Shown here: positions 22,150 to 34,018 of the stretch, in pieces
How positions within the stretch are numbered: the stretch's first letter is position 1
How the letters are laid out: each line of letters opens with the position of its first letter
Source of the DNA: Cucumis sativus
Lineage: Eukaryota; Streptophyta; Magnoliopsida; Cucurbitales; Cucurbitaceae
DNA length: 64,000 nucleotides
Direction: 5' to 3'
Assembly: GCF_000004075.3 (NCBI RefSeq)
Contig: NC_026655.2
Span: 13,935,489-13,999,488, forward strand
Notes under the pieces: generated by a model
Seen by the model: the letters and a program-made list of their open reading frames with translations, nothing else
Told to the model about the DNA's origin: nothing
Databases searched by the model: none
Made by a program: the position numbers and the translations under genes

Positions 22150-22527
22150 TTGTAAAAAAAAAAAAAAAAAAACTTGACTTGCAAATTATGTCAAGAGTAC
22201 GTACATTCTTGACATGCAAAAAATGTCAAGAAATCACATGTATTTGACATTTATAAACTATCAAGTATAACTTTACTTGATGCTTAGAATCTGTCAAACA
22301 AAATCACTCTTATTCTTGACACTGGATTACTTGACGATTAAAAAGTGTCAAGTAATCTCATATGTTTGACAACTTTTACCTGTCAAGTAAATTGGTCTTT
22401 TGACGCTTAAAAACAGTCAAGTATACCTTCCTTATTCTTGACACTGGATTAATTGACACTTTTAAAAGCGTCAAGTAAATTACTTGACAGTTTTAAAGTG
22501 TTAACTAAAACCGATTTTGTAGTAGTG
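22150..22527. repeat. CACTA subterminal repeats and terminal motif
   Basis: About a dozen direct and inverted copies of CTTGACA/TGTCAAGTA and TTGACGC/GCGTCAAGTA, ending at TTTTGTAGTAGTG. Arrays of this kind bind CACTA transposase. The same motifs occur at 44205-44376. Confidence 0.8.
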
Positions 22528-22664
22528 TTATTTTGAGTATTAGCAGTTTTAAACATCTCATGATTTAAAAAACACATTCGCTTCATTAGATCTTAATACA
22601 TACAAGTTGTTTTTAAGCTTGGTCGAAAAAATATGTACACTATTCTTTAACATGAACGCTTCAT

Positions 22665-23335
22665 TTAAAGAAAAAAAATAACCGAGTACAATTGTTCAAT
22701 AAGCAAAAATAAAAGAGAAATTAAGTTGATCTTAATCTTAGGAACTATGTTCAAGTTTTCTGAAAATAAGAATCTATTTCTGAAAGATAACTTAACATCT
22801 CCCACTGCACGACCTGAAATGACATCTCCCGTTCCAACCTTGAGAGTCATCTCATCCTCCTTGAGTTGCTTAAAGGAACTAGTTTCCTTTAAAGAAGAGC
22901 AAACATGGCTAGTGGCTCCTGAATCAAGTATCCAGACATTTTGGTGATTTTCCACTAAACATGTTTCTAAGACAAGTAAATCATATTTACTTTTTTTTTT
23001 TTTTTATTCTTCTTAAACATATCTTAGAGGGAGTCCATGATATGACGTGCAATGACCATGGTCTCGTGTGTCTTTGTTAATATGTCAAATATATTAGACA
23101 AGAGATAGACGTGGGCCTTGTCATTGGCCTTTGTCCAACGGTTATATGTATCCCTGACATTCTGAGATGCATTTCGAACAAGAGAAGGAGGACATTCCCC
23201 CATCAAGACGAAGTGTAGATCATCATTAACCATAATCATATTCAGGTTTAACTTCCACGTCGCATAATTTTCACTGATTAATTTTTTTGTTTTTAAGCAG
23301 TTGAATAATTGAAGAAGACATGTTGAAACAATCAA
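22665..23335 (-). pseudogene. Ty1/copia gag and protease remnant
   Basis: The gag part (23335-23024) reads NYATWKLNLNMIMVNDDLHF, then RDTYNRWTKANDKAHVYLL, as in copia UBN2-type gag. The protease part (22955-22665) carries the active-site motif WILDSGATSHVCSS. The zinc knuckle between them is deleted, and reverse transcriptase, integrase and RNase H are gone. Dead copia fragment. Confidence 0.8.
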
Positions 23336-24714
23336 TTGACCGTATTAATTATCTTTGTCTTAACCCATTAAAATAAAATAATCCAATCAATTCAGCAAAA
23401 ACAAGCAATCAAAGAACATTAATCAAACAAATGATTTAGTTTTTGCAACGATACTTCAGAAGTTTATAGCAACAACCAATTGAAGGGTGATCAACTACTC
23501 CTCTCTTGAATTAAGACAATATCAGCTAATAACTAATACCAGAATAACTCATATTCCTATAGTTCTTTGCTACCGTTGTTTGGTCAAGGATTCATTAACT
23601 AACTTAATTCATCCCGTAAGTGTGACCCTACCATTTTCAGATCCCAGAGGTACGCTTCAATATGGCACCAAAAGGAAAGACAAGTGTTGAAGATTAACCT
23701 AAGAAATCCTATCCATTTATGGAGTTCGCGTTGTTCCGACTTCTATAATCAGGCCCTCAAAGGGATGGTCGCACTAAAACGACACGCAAACGGATCATAG
23801 AAATCTCACGGTGCAACCTAATGGAGGAGACCGTAGGATATGTTGACATGCGTCCTTCTCCCACTTACTATGAACATTTCCCTTATTCACCTTGTTATTG
23901 ACACATACAAACACTCTCCGAAGGGAGGCCGCTCTCAAGGCGACATAAAACCGAGTATGAATCTCATGTATGAACTCTTAGGGACGTGAGAGCTTAAAAT
24001 TGATATGTCATATATATCATTTTTCTCCCACTAAAATGTGCTATTAATTTAGGGTTTGTTGTACTTAGCTAAATTCCAGCTAAATGAATCTATCTAAATC
24101 TATTCTTATTATAACTCTTATAATAAAACATTACTATAAAGTTTCTAGGTGCATTAAACTATTTAATTTACCTAGTGACATCTCATTCTTAATAGGAATA
24201 AGGTAAATTCAACGCCAGTTTCGGGTTAGTTAACCGTCAACTTAAGTACCCCTAGCCTTAGACAGAACTTAAGTTCCCTTATAACCTTAAAACTTATTCA
24301 CTCTTAAGGTTTCTAGGTGTATTAAACCATTTAATTTACCTAGTGACATCTTATGCTAATAGAAATAAGATTAATTCCACGACAGTTTTGATTCAGTTCC
24401 TAAGTAGGAGGTGTTCCGTAAACCATCAACTTCAGTACCTCCCACTTTAGACAGAACTTTACCGGTAAAGTTTCCTTATAACCTTATCCTATTTGTCCTA
24501 CTTAGTTTCATTAAACTAAAAAAACATAATTCTAATCCTCTTAGAATTAATGTGATCTTAGGTCTATTTAATTTTTAAAAATTTTAAAAAACATAATTCT
24601 AATCGTGTGTTTTCATGCAACTTTTTGTTATAAGTTAACGGTTTCTAATTATAAAATTTTAAAACTATTATAAAATTACTTAATTAGTCCTATAATATGG
24701 ATAATATTGAATAG
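23336..24714 (-). mobile_element. Copia leader/LTR-like non-coding debris
   Basis: Lies 5' of the copia gag on the minus strand, where leader and LTR are expected. I could not fix LTR boundaries. It contains the diverged duplication at 24140-24490. Confidence 0.35.
24140..24490. repeat. Diverged tandem duplication, about 165 bp twice
   Basis: Both copies start with GTTTCTAGGTG(C/T)ATTAAAC, share TTTAATTTACCTAGTGACAT, and end in TTAGACAGAACTT with CTTATAACCTTA. The second copy has a short insertion. Confidence 0.75.
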
Positions 24715-25381
24715 GAAACTTTTAGACCAATCACAAATGGCCACGTCATTTACTAAATTAATGATGAAAAAATATATATAATTGAATTTGGGACTTATTA
24801 TTAAAATTGAAAACATAAATTGGTTAATTCTGATAATGCCCCATGTTTTCATCCTAACCGTTGGATCAAGTTAATTATTTTGGTTCAATTAAATATTATT
24901 TACTTGGGCTAAGTTCAATTGAGCCCAAAAATAAGCTTAATTGAACCTAAAGCTTTATGGTTGAGCCCATGGGTCTGGTCCATGGACCAACTAGGAGTTC
25001 TCCTCATTTGTAAGAGGTTGAAATTTTTTTATTCCACAAGGTCTAGAGAGAATTCTTCCAAGAGCTAGAAGACTCCCTAACTCCTGAATTCGACCATATT
25101 TGAAGGTTGAAGCTCCTTTGAAGTTACAAGCTTTCTTCCAAGACTCCAACTTACCTCGAAGATTGAAGCTTTTTTGAAGATACAAAACTTTCTTCCAAGA
25201 CTCCAACTTCAAGAACATCACCTGTTTCACTTCCTTAAATCAAGCATAAACATCAAATCGAGAGAGAGTCGGATGATCAAATTCTAGAGATCGAACCACA
25301 TCGCATCAAATCAACAAAAATACAACATCAACTCAAGTTCAATTCCACAAACCAAATTTATTCAAAAATCTCATTCGAACA
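24715..25381 (+). repeat. 5' LTR of Ty3/Tat element
   Basis: Aligns along its length with 33283-34018, from TTGAATAG to AAAATCTCAT…AACA. The expected leading TG has been altered, and the stretch holding the TATA box in the other LTR is deleted at about 24990. Confidence 0.8.
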
Positions 25382-25404
25382 AATTGGCACGTCCAGTGAG
25401 ACAT
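25382..25404 (+). other. Probable primer-binding region
   Basis: AATTGGCACGTCCAGTGAGA directly follows the LTR terminal ACA, the usual primer-site position. The tRNA used is not certain. Confidence 0.4.
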
Positions 25405-27930
25405 CTCTACCTCTCATCTCTCTCTCGTCATCTAGATCTACAAGCAAACCAATTTCATCAAAGAAAGCTGCATCCAAATCTTATGTTTCAAGCGACGCTT
25501 ACACAGGATCTGTCATCCACAGTCATTCAAAAGGCATCATTCAAAAGCAGGATCAATATTCTTTCATCGCGTAGAGCATCCTTAAGCAACTTGTGGAATC
25601 TCCTAAAAGTGAGATCATCATCAAAGAAAATCCTTTGGTCGACAACTCTACTCTTGCTTCTGATCTATTAAAGCAAGAATCGAACCTTAAAGTAGTGTCT
25701 GTCATGATGGCCGATGTAACTGTTGAGGCCACCAGGGCGGAGATTGAAAGGAAAATCAATTTTCTAATGAAAGCTATCGAGGAGCGAGAACATGAAATTG
25801 CTGCCTTGAAAAACCAAATGAAATCTTGTGAAACTGCTGAGTCAAGTAAGAGTACTCATGTTGTCAAAGCTGACCATAAAGGAAAAGTTGTGTTGCAGGA
25901 AAATCAGACGCAACAGTCCATCTCTATCACCTCCTTGTTAATCCAACAATTGTAGGATATGATCACAAGCTCCATAAGAGCTCAGTACGGAGGACCGCCA
26001 CAAACTTCTTTTATGTACTCCAAGCCATATACCAAGAGAATCAATGACCTGCTAATGCCTATTGGGTATCAACCTCCAAAGTTTCAACAATTCGACGGAA
26101 AGGGCAATCCAAAGTAACACATTGCTTACTTTGTTGAAACATGTGACAACGCAGGATCAAAAGGAGACCAACTAGTCAGACAGTTCGTTCGAAACTTGAA
26201 ATCAAATGCTTTCGAATGGTTTACTAATCTGGAGCCAGAATTCATTGACAATTGGGAACAACTGGAAAAGGAGTTCCTCAACCGCTTCTATAGCACTAGG
26301 CACTCTGTAAGCATGATGGAGCTTACAAACACGAGATAATGAAAGGGAATTGGCTACATAAATTGATGGAGAGCTTTAAGCTTGGATTACAAAGACAAGC
26401 TCACAGAACTTTCTGTAGTGGAGATGTGCACCCAAGGCATGCACTGGGAACTTCTCTATATTTTGCAGGGAATAAAATCTCGTAGATTTGAAGAAACTAG
26501 CAACTCGCGCCCATGACATGAAGTTGAGCATCGCTAATAGGGGAACTAAAGATTTCTTAATCTCTGGAGTGAAAGAGGGGAAGAATGAAATCAACGACAA
26601 AGAAAAATCATAAATAGTGTCATTAATGAGTCTATGGTTGTTCATGAGTCTCCATTGAAATCTTTCTCCAAACGAAAAGAAACAAAATTGAAAGAAAGCA
26701 CGATGACGAAGAGAAACATCATCCAACTCTAAAAGAAAGGCAAAAAACATTTATCCATTTCCCGACTCTGATGTTGTAGACATGTTAAAGCAGCTGCTAG
26801 ACAAACAACTTATTCAGCTGCCAGAATGCAAACGATCGAAACAAGCAGGAAAAGTAAATGATCCTAACTACCGTAAGTACCATCAGATCATAAGTCATCC
26901 TATTGAAAAATGTTTCGTGTTGAAATGAGTTGATTCAGAAGTTGGCTCGTGAAAAGAAAATTGAATTGGATATGGATGAAGTAGCTCAGACGAATCATAT
27001 TGCAGTTGAGATGACTTCAAGTGTTTCGCCATCAATGATGCCTTATGATCAATGGAAAAGCTTGATCCAGTTTGGGACTTCCAAACCTATACTTGTTCGA
27101 TTCCAACAAAAGATTGTAACAACGGACTCTCAAAATAAAGAAAAGCATGTTGAAAGATGATTGCGAAGGATGGTTAGTTGCGATTCGTAAAAAAGGGAGA
27201 CAACCAAATTCCATTCAAATGAAGTCGCACTTCTATCAGAAGCATGGAAAAGGAAGCAACTCTCATAAAAAGGAGAAAATAAATGAGAAGATGTGGAAGT
27301 CTAAGCTTATCAAAGGAAAAGATGAGGACTTCTTCCGACCTCGGTGATCGATAACTTTGATAGAATTCTTCCCAAGAAGCTTCCTTGATGATCATCCAAA
27401 CGAAGTATTAGAAGTCACTACATGTCATACTGTCAGCATAAAAAAAGTCGACAACAATTATGCATCTTCTGAAGAAATCAACAATTTAAATGAAATTAAG
27501 CAAAAAAACTTCTGTCTTTGATCGTATCAAGCCTTCAACCACTCGATCTTCAATATTTCAAAGATTGAGTATGGCCATGAAAGAAGAAGAAAACCAATGT
27601 CCAATGTCTACTTTCACTCGAACTTGAGCTTTCAAAAGGCTAAGTATCTTCACATCAAAGAAAGATCGACCTTCAACATCTGCTTTTGATCGTCTAAAGA
27701 TGTCAAGCGATCAACACGAAAGAGAGATGAAAACTTTAAAGGTACAATCATTTCATGAAAAAAAAAAACGATGAGATTCACAGTACAGTCATGTCCCATC
27801 ACGCAAGAAGAGGAAGTTGTCTGTTGACATAAATACAGAAGGTTCCTTGATAGTAAAGTCAAGAGTTATTATATTCACAAATTCTACAAATAAAGAAGGT
27901 GAACAAATCTTTGATGGAAATATGAGTTGT
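25405..27930 (+). pseudogene. Ty3/Tat gag polyprotein remnant
   Basis: A run of plus-strand pieces in shifting frames. Visible parts: a coiled-coil stretch (about 25700-25830, ERKINFLMKAIEEREHEIAA), then past a TAG at 25955 GGPPQTSFMYSKPYTKRIND and QPPKFQQFDGKGNPK, then the gag core RQFVRNLKSNAFEWFTNLEP and LEKEFLNRFYSTR. Stops at about 26117 and 26338 break it. Later scraps include MMPYDQWKSLIQFGTSKPIL (27010-27130) and, near 27780-27870, SVMSHHARR-like and EGSLIVKSRVIIFTNST. It resembles gag proteins annotated in cucurbit Ty3 elements, by memory. It is non-functional. Confidence 0.75.
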
Positions 27931-28313
27931 TAAATATGTGAACTCCTTATTGCAAGAGCCTAAACTACATAGTGCTCCTAGCCCACAAGAGTTTAAAAGG
28001 TGAATGAAAAAAAAAAAACTTGAACTACGTTATGACTTGATCCCTACATTATAAAGGGTACGTAGGTAGCTTAAAGGAAACTTTAAGTTCAGTCCAGCTA
28101 AATAAACTTGAACTATATCATGACTTGATTCTTTTCTTCAAAGGATATTCATCTCTACTAAAAAATCATAACAAATTGGGGGCAAATCCCTAAATTCAAG
28201 CTGTTCATCCCTAGTAACGATGTGATGCAATAAATTGAAGATGTACACAATTTGTGCAAAGACTATATACAAGTTGAGTGCATGTAAAAAAAAAAAAGAG
28301 TCTTAAAATCAAG
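27931..28313 (+). other. Post-gag non-coding leader of Tat element
   Basis: Holds two copies of a TTGAACTA(C/T)(G/A)T(T/C)ATGACTTGATTC-like motif about 100 bp apart (28019 and 28108), with GGGTACGTAGGTAGCTTAAA, typical of plant Tat 3' regions. No coding sequence. Confidence 0.5.
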
Positions 28314-28445
28314 CTCAAAGGCTTCATTTATGATCCCTCGTATTCAAGCTTGAAGGTTTCATTGATGATTCCTCATATTCAAGCTCAGAGGCTTCATTGA
28401 TGATTTCTTATATTCAAGCTTGAAGGCTGCATCGATGCTACAACT
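28314..28445 (+). repeat. Minisatellite, about 36 bp, 3.5 copies
   Basis: The repeating phrase is AGGCTTCATTGATGAT followed by ATATTCAAGCT, with small length differences between units. Confidence 0.75.
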
Positions 28446-28457
28446 TCACCTCTTTGA

Positions 28458-28585
28458 GAGGATGACGATGGTACAACACCAAGAGGATGAAGATCGTGCA
28501 GCTCCAAGAGGACGACGATCGTGCAACTTCAAGAGGATGACAATCATGCAACTTCAAGAAAACAACGATCGTGCAGCTTCGCCTT
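28458..28585 (+). repeat. Minisatellite, 25 bp, about 5 copies
   Basis: Unit resembling GAGGATGACGATCGTGCAAC plus TTCAA, with substitutions. It adjoins the other minisatellites of the same element. Confidence 0.75.
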
Positions 28586-28675
28586 CACCTCTCTAAGATG
28601 ACAACAATGGTGTAGCACCGCTTCTGCCTCTCCAAGAAGATTCATACAATGCTAAAGCTTCAGTCTCTACTTCAT

Positions 28676-29275
28676 CTTCAATGTGTTGCAACCGAGCGGA
28701 TTCATCTTCATCTTCTTCAAAGATTTGCAATCGAGAGGATTCATCTTCATCTTCTTCAAAGATTTGCAATCGAGAGGATTCATCTTCATCTTCTCTAAGG
28801 TGCTTCAACCGAAGAGGAATCATCTTCCTCTTCTCCCAGGTGTTGCAATCGAAGAGGATTCATCTTCATCTTATTCTATATGTCATAGCTGAGAGCATTC
28901 ATCTTTATATTCTCCCAGGTACCGCAGTCATGAGGATTCATCTTCATCTTCTTCCATGTGTTGCAGCCAAGAGGATTCATCTTCATCTTCTCCTATGTGT
29001 TGCAGCCAAGAGGATTCATCTTCATCTTCTCCCATGTGTTGCAACCAAGATGATTCATCTTCATCTTCTCTTAAGTGTCGCAGCCGATAGGATTCATCTT
29101 CATCTTCTCCCATGTGAAGCAGCCGATAGGATTCATCTTCATCTTCTCCCATGTGCTGCAACCGATAGGATTCATCTTTATCTCCTCTAAGGTGTTGTAA
29201 GCGAGAGGATTCATCTTCTTCTTCCCCAATGTGTCACAGCCGAGACGATTCATCTTTATCTTCTCTCATGTACCG
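28676..29275. repeat. Minisatellite, 39 bp, about 15 copies
   Basis: Unit GAGGATTCATCTTCATCTTC plus about 19 bp with TGTTGCAGCC. Because 39 is divisible by three, both strands keep open frames of 13-residue repeats (for example DESSWLQHMGEDE on the minus strand). These frames follow from the period and are not called as genes. Confidence 0.9.
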
Positions 29276-29565
29276 CACTAAGAAGAAAGAAGAAAAAAAA
29301 AAAGAAAGAAGAAAAAGAAAAAGACAAAACGAAAGAAGAGGAAGAAGAAAGAAGAAGATGAAGATGAAGATGAAGATGAAGATGAAGAAGAAGATAAAGA
29401 AGAAGAAGAAAGAAGAAGAAAATCAAAAAGAAAGAAGAAAAAGAAAAGAAAGAAGAAGAAGAAAGAAGAAAAAGAAGAAAAGAAGAGGAAAAAGTTGAAA
29501 AAAATAACAAAAAAGAAAAAAAGAAAGAAGTAAAAAAACAAAAACAAAAACAAAAAAAACAAGAA
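29276..29565 (+). repeat. Purine-rich AAG/GAA/GATGAA tract
   Basis: About 290 bp almost entirely A and G on the plus strand, including (GATGAA)n at about 29357-29385. Low-complexity reading frames only. Confidence 0.95.
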
Positions 29566-29582
29566 CGAAGAAGCTCAATCGC

Positions 29583-30173
29583 TGACGGCGAAGCAGAACC
29601 AAGATGCTTGATCGCTCCTACAAAGGAGGTGGATCTGACGGTAAAAGTCTGATCGTCCCCTAGAAGTAGTTGGATTGTTGACGGCAAAGAAGCACGATCG
29701 CTCCTACTAGGAAGGTGGATCTGACGGCAAAACCTCGATCGTCCCCTAGAAGAAGTTGGATCTCTGATGACGAAGAACCCAATCGCTCCTACTAGGGAGG
29801 TGGATTTGATGGGAAAAGCCCGATCGTCCCCTAGAAGAAGTTGCATCACTGATGGTGAAGAAACCCGATCGCTCCTACTAGAGAGGTAGATCTAACGGAA
29901 AAATTTTGATCATCCCCTAGAAGAAGTTGGATCACTGACGGCAAAGAAGCCCAATCTCTTCTACTAGGAAGGTGGATCTGACGACAAAAGTCCTCGTACC
30001 CTAAAAGAAGTTGGATCACTGACGATAAAGAAGTCAGATCACTCCTACTAGGAAGGTGGATCTTACGGCAAAAGTCTGATCGTCCCCAAGAAGAAGTTGG
30101 ATAGCTAACAACAAAGAAGTTCAATTGCTCCTACTAGGGAGGTGGGTTTGAAGGGCAAAAGCCTGATCGTCCC
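29583..30173 (+). repeat. 86-bp tandem array, about 7 copies
   Basis: Units carry CTCCTACTAGGGAGGTGGAT, CTGACGGCAAAAG and GATCGTCCCCTAGAAGAAG. Starts recur near 29669, 29755, 29841, 29926, 30011 and 30097. The array is interrupted at 30174 by a solo LTR and resumes at 32244. A relative with a 112-bp unit lies at 4806. Confidence 0.9.
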
Positions 30174-32243
30174 TGTCGCGACGTGGAGCGGCCAACTTCC
30201 CCGTTTATTTTATCTTAATAAATAATTTTGGAGTCACCACCAATCATATTAAGGTGTGATTGGTCACCAAAAAAGAAAAAAATGGTCTACGTAAATTCAG
30301 AGATTTAAGTTCGGGAGTCAGTTGTGTGTAGGGAAGGTGTTAGCACCCTACAACACCCACAGAATGGTTACCCAATTTTATCTTTTAAATTAAATATAGG
30401 GGTTCACATAAGAAAGTTTTTATTTAGGTTTTGTTTAAATGTCTCATGTTTATCAATTCATATCGAAGAAAAATGAAGTTTATTTTTGTTTTAAAATATT
30501 TTTATTCATCTTAAGAATATTAAGATACCAAAACTTGATATTTTAATCTTTATCATAGGTGTTTAATGAAAATTTTCATATATCTAGAATTAATAAATTC
30601 ATAGAAAATACAACTCAGTCTCATTTAAAATATGAAATGTGTTTATTTAAAAACAATATATTAATTAAATTTCAAACGGAAAAATTTCATGTATTCATGG
30701 ATTTTAAATTATAAAATCCATAAAAAAACAATACTTTTTCTCCAATTTACATTATTATATTTAAATTAAAAAATGAATGATAACAATGACAAAACATTAT
30801 GAAATTTGAAAAATACTTAAGTGTAATATGCTAAGATAAAATAAATACATTGATAATATATGCAAAATGTAAAAGATATTAATGTAGGATGCAAGATAAT
30901 TAATTAATACAACACATGCAAGATAATTAATTAATTGAAAATGATGCAAAATAATTGATTAATGCATAATGCAAAATAATTAATTAATGCATAATCAAAT
31001 GAGGGCCAAATGGATATCAAATAATAATTAACAGTTGAATGTCAAAGTAGGTTTGACCCAATATGCAAATAAATAATATTGCAAATAAATAATCACACCA
31101 AAATGAATATCAAATAATTATAGCCAGATGCATACTGATTAATTAATACATCATGCAAATAATTAGAATGAGTGAGTGAAAATGTCACATACAAGTTGCT
31201 AATTAATTAATAGGCCAAATGAAAAATGGGTGTTGCCAAATATTAATTATATCATGGATAATTATTAACATGGATAATATATGGATAGCAGTAATTATCA
31301 ACGCAGTATGCCATATGGATATATGGATAAAGTAATTAACAAAGACAGTAAAATGGATGCCAATGAAGAATGAGTATTACCAAATACATGATGCTAATTG
31401 ATTAATTATGCATAATTATTAAGGCATGTCATATGGATATAAGTGATTAACTGTAAAATTGGTGTCAATGAAAAATAAGTATCCAAATACAAATACAAAA
31501 TGGATGTCAATAATAAAAGGAAATCACCACAGAATGGATGCCCAATAATAAAAGGAAATTAACACAATGATACCCAACAATTAAAAAGAAATTAACATAC
31601 AACAGAATGTTCAATATTTAAAAAATAAAAAAATAAAAATTTAATATATAATGGAAGGTAGAATGCTCAGTATTAAAAAAATACAAATAATTAAATTAAC
31701 ATGTCAAATGACGGTAAAATGATGAACACAACAGTTCATAATTAAAAGCAGTATCATTAAGCATGAATAAAAAGAGAAAAAAAAAAAACTTACCAGCAGG
31801 TCTGCCCTTAAATGCTAAAGGTTATTCCTTTTGATCTTCTTTCACTCTTCATCTCTTTCTAAATTCTCAAATAATAAAAAAAAAATTTCCTTTCTTTTTT
31901 TTTTCCTTCCCTTTTTATAGGGCAATGTCCATTGTTTTTTTAGATCATGAGATGGAGTACAAACTACAGAAAAATAAGAAGAAAGTGGGAGAGTGGGAGA
32001 AAGTGATAGAGTGGGTGAAAGTGGGGGAGTGATGACGAAGAAAATGGATGGTTGAGAAAAAATAGGAAGGAAACAACCCTTTTATTTTTATTTTTATTTT
32101 TTATTTCTAAATGTATTTTTTTTTTATTATTTTTGTTTTTAAAATATAAATTTAAAATTCAAATTCAAATTCAAATTCAAATTTAATTTCTTTTTCTTTT
32201 TCTTTTATAATAAATAAATATAGGACAAAATACGATATCTACA
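30174..32243. mobile_element. Solo LTR (Ogre/Tat-like), 2,070 bp
   Basis: Begins TGTCGCGACGTGGAGC and ends GATATCTACA, so it has TGT…ACA termini. It is flanked on both sides by GTCCC (30169-30173 and 32244-32248), a perfect 5-bp target duplication. Removing the insert restores the interrupted 86-bp repeat (GATCGTCCC|CTAGAAG). The start (GGAGTCACCACCAATCATAT, GGGAAGGTGTTAGCACCCTA) resembles LTRs of plant Ogre-type elements. No internal coding region is present, so it was left by LTR-LTR recombination. Confidence 0.9.
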
Positions 32244-32248
32244 GTCCC

Positions 32249-32365
32249 CTAGAAGAAGTTTGATCACTGGCGGTGAAGAAGTTTGATCGAGGAGGTAGAT
32301 CTAATGGCAAAAGTCTGATAGTCCCCTAGTAAAAGTTGGATCGTTGACGGCAAAGTCATCTCTGC
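32249..32365 (+). repeat. Continuation of the 86-bp array
   Basis: About 1.4 diverged units (CCCTAGAAGAAGTTTGATCA; ATCGTTGACGGCAAAG) directly after the solo LTR, followed by a purine-rich stretch to about 32490. Confidence 0.85.
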
Positions 32366-32499
32366 AAACGATTGAAAAAAAAAAAGAAGAAGAAAAGATG
32401 AAGAAGTTCTTACCTTTATCTCTAGTAAAAAAGCAAAAAACAAAAAAAGAGGAGGAAGAGAGAAAAGGAGAAGAAAAGTTTTTCATACCTTTTTGTTGT

Positions 32500-33282
32500 T
32501 GGATGAGGAATAAATGGTCAGGGTGCGAGTCTATTTATAAGGCCAAAAAATTCAATTCCTAAAAGAATTATGAATGATATTTAATCATCTTTTTAAAACA
32601 AACTCAATCCCTATAAGGAATAGGAATGATTTTTTTTTTAAAATAAAGAAAAGATAATCCAATTATCTTATCATATTTTAAATTATTTCATTTTTGGGAT
32701 AAATCTCGGATTTAATTTTTTGAGATATTTAAAATATTTAAATATTTCAACATTTAAAAAACAATTATTATTCTCAGTTTTAAAATTAAAATCTAGGTTG
32801 AAAATTCAAGTCAAATTAACTTGCATATATGACCTCCTTTTTATCTTAAACTTAAATCGAAGTCATAAATCCAACTTTATCTCAAGATTGAGGGCCTCAT
32901 TTTATCTCAAATTAAAATTGGTGATTCCAAATTCTTGTGCATCCTCAAGATAAATTAAGGTACGGTAGAAACTTTATCCTTATTTCAAATTAAAATTTTG
33001 GTTATGTTCCAAATTTTACATTTTTTAAAAAAAAATCATATTAAAATTTTTTATCCTTAAATAAAATTATATTGCAGATAAAACTTTGAAATTTTTAAGG
33101 TTTCACCCTATTTCAACCCTTATTTCAAATTTAAATCATACTATATTCATAGTTTGATTAATTTGATATGTTAAATTGAGCAAAAAAAAAAAAAAAAAAA
33201 ACTCGTATTTTGACTTCAAATTTATCTTTTTTTAGAGATTCATTCACCCATATACGTGCATAAATCTTGAAAAATGGACTTC
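32500..33282 (+). other. AT-rich leader before the 3' LTR
   Basis: Non-coding sequence shared in order with 5150-5640 and 10030-10667. It ends in a degenerate polypurine tract (TTGAAAAATGGA) just before the LTR. Confidence 0.65.
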
Positions 33283-34018
33283 TGTTGAATAGAAAATCTT
33301 TAGACCAATCACAAATGACAACGTCATTTACTAAATTAATGATGAAACATATTTATAACTGAATTGGAGACTTATTAAAATAATTAATGTGTCCCAAATT
33401 AAAATTTAAAACATAAATTGGTCAATTTTGACAATGGCACATGTTTTCATCCTAACCATTGGATCAAGTTAATTATTTTGCTTCAATTAAATATTATTTA
33501 CTTGGGCTAAGTTCAATTGAGCCAAAAAAATGAACTTAATTAAGCCCAAATGCTAAATATAACACAAATCCATGTGGTTGAGCCCATGGATCTAGTCCAC
33601 GAACCAATCAGGCTTAAGACCATAAAACTCACCAGAGAACTCTACAAATAAAGGAATTCTCCTCATTTGTAAGATGTTGGAAATTTTTGACTTTAGAGGT
33701 CTAGAGAATTCTCCCAAGAGTTAAAAGACTTCCTAATTCCTGAAAATTGAAGCTCCTTTTTGAAAATACAAGTGTTCTTCAAAAACTCCAACTTCCCTTG
33801 AAGATTGAAGCTTCTTTGAAGATACAAAACTTTCTCTAAGAGTCCAACTTCAAGAACATCACGTGTTTCGCTTCCCCAATTCAAACGTAAGCATCCAGTC
33901 GAGAGAGAATCAAATGATCAATCTCTAGAGATCGAACCACATCGCATCAAACAAAAATATAACATCAACTCAAATTCAACTCCACGAAGCAAATTTCTTC
34001 GAAAATCTCATGCAAACA
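33283..34018 (+). repeat. 3' LTR of Ty3/Tat element, 736 bp
   Basis: Starts TGTTGAATAG and ends TCATGCAAACA. The TATA-like CTCTACAAATAAAG is at about 33640. It is the most complete of the three related LTRs in the window. Confidence 0.8.

Larger units (their letters stand above)
19010..22527. mobile_element. CACTA-type element carrying host exons (left end lost)
   Basis: The right end is GATTTTGTAGTAGTG at 22513-22527 (reverse complement CACTACTACAAAATC), preceded by about 340 bp of subterminal TTGAC/GTCAA motifs. The C/T-rich stretch 19030-19180 matches, in order, the reverse complement of 44000-44170, next to another CACTA end at 44376. So 19.0-22.5 kb is probably one element of about 3.5 kb. 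Its left terminus is missing, and the kinase fragment abuts it at about 18995-19010. No transposase is visible. It contains spliced pieces of at least two plant genes. Confidence 0.6.
24715..34018 (+). mobile_element. Decayed Ty3/Tat LTR retrotransposon, about 9.3 kb
   Basis: A 5' LTR (24715-25381) and a 3' LTR (33283-34018) in the same orientation flank a gag pseudogene and a long repeat-rich non-coding region. No reverse transcriptase or integrase remains inside. A 2,070-bp solo LTR of another family (30174-32243) is nested in it. I see no clean 5-bp target duplication (about 24710 against 34019), so the ends are eroded or the two LTRs come from different insertions. Confidence 0.7.

Noticed and set aside
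28928-29161. Minus-strand frame of 13-residue repeats rich in DEDES
   Set aside because: The 39-bp repeat period keeps frames open on both strands; there is no start context, splice support or family match.
29256-29849. Long frame rich in Phe and Ser
   Set aside because: Translation of the purine-rich tract and 86-bp array; composition alone explains it.
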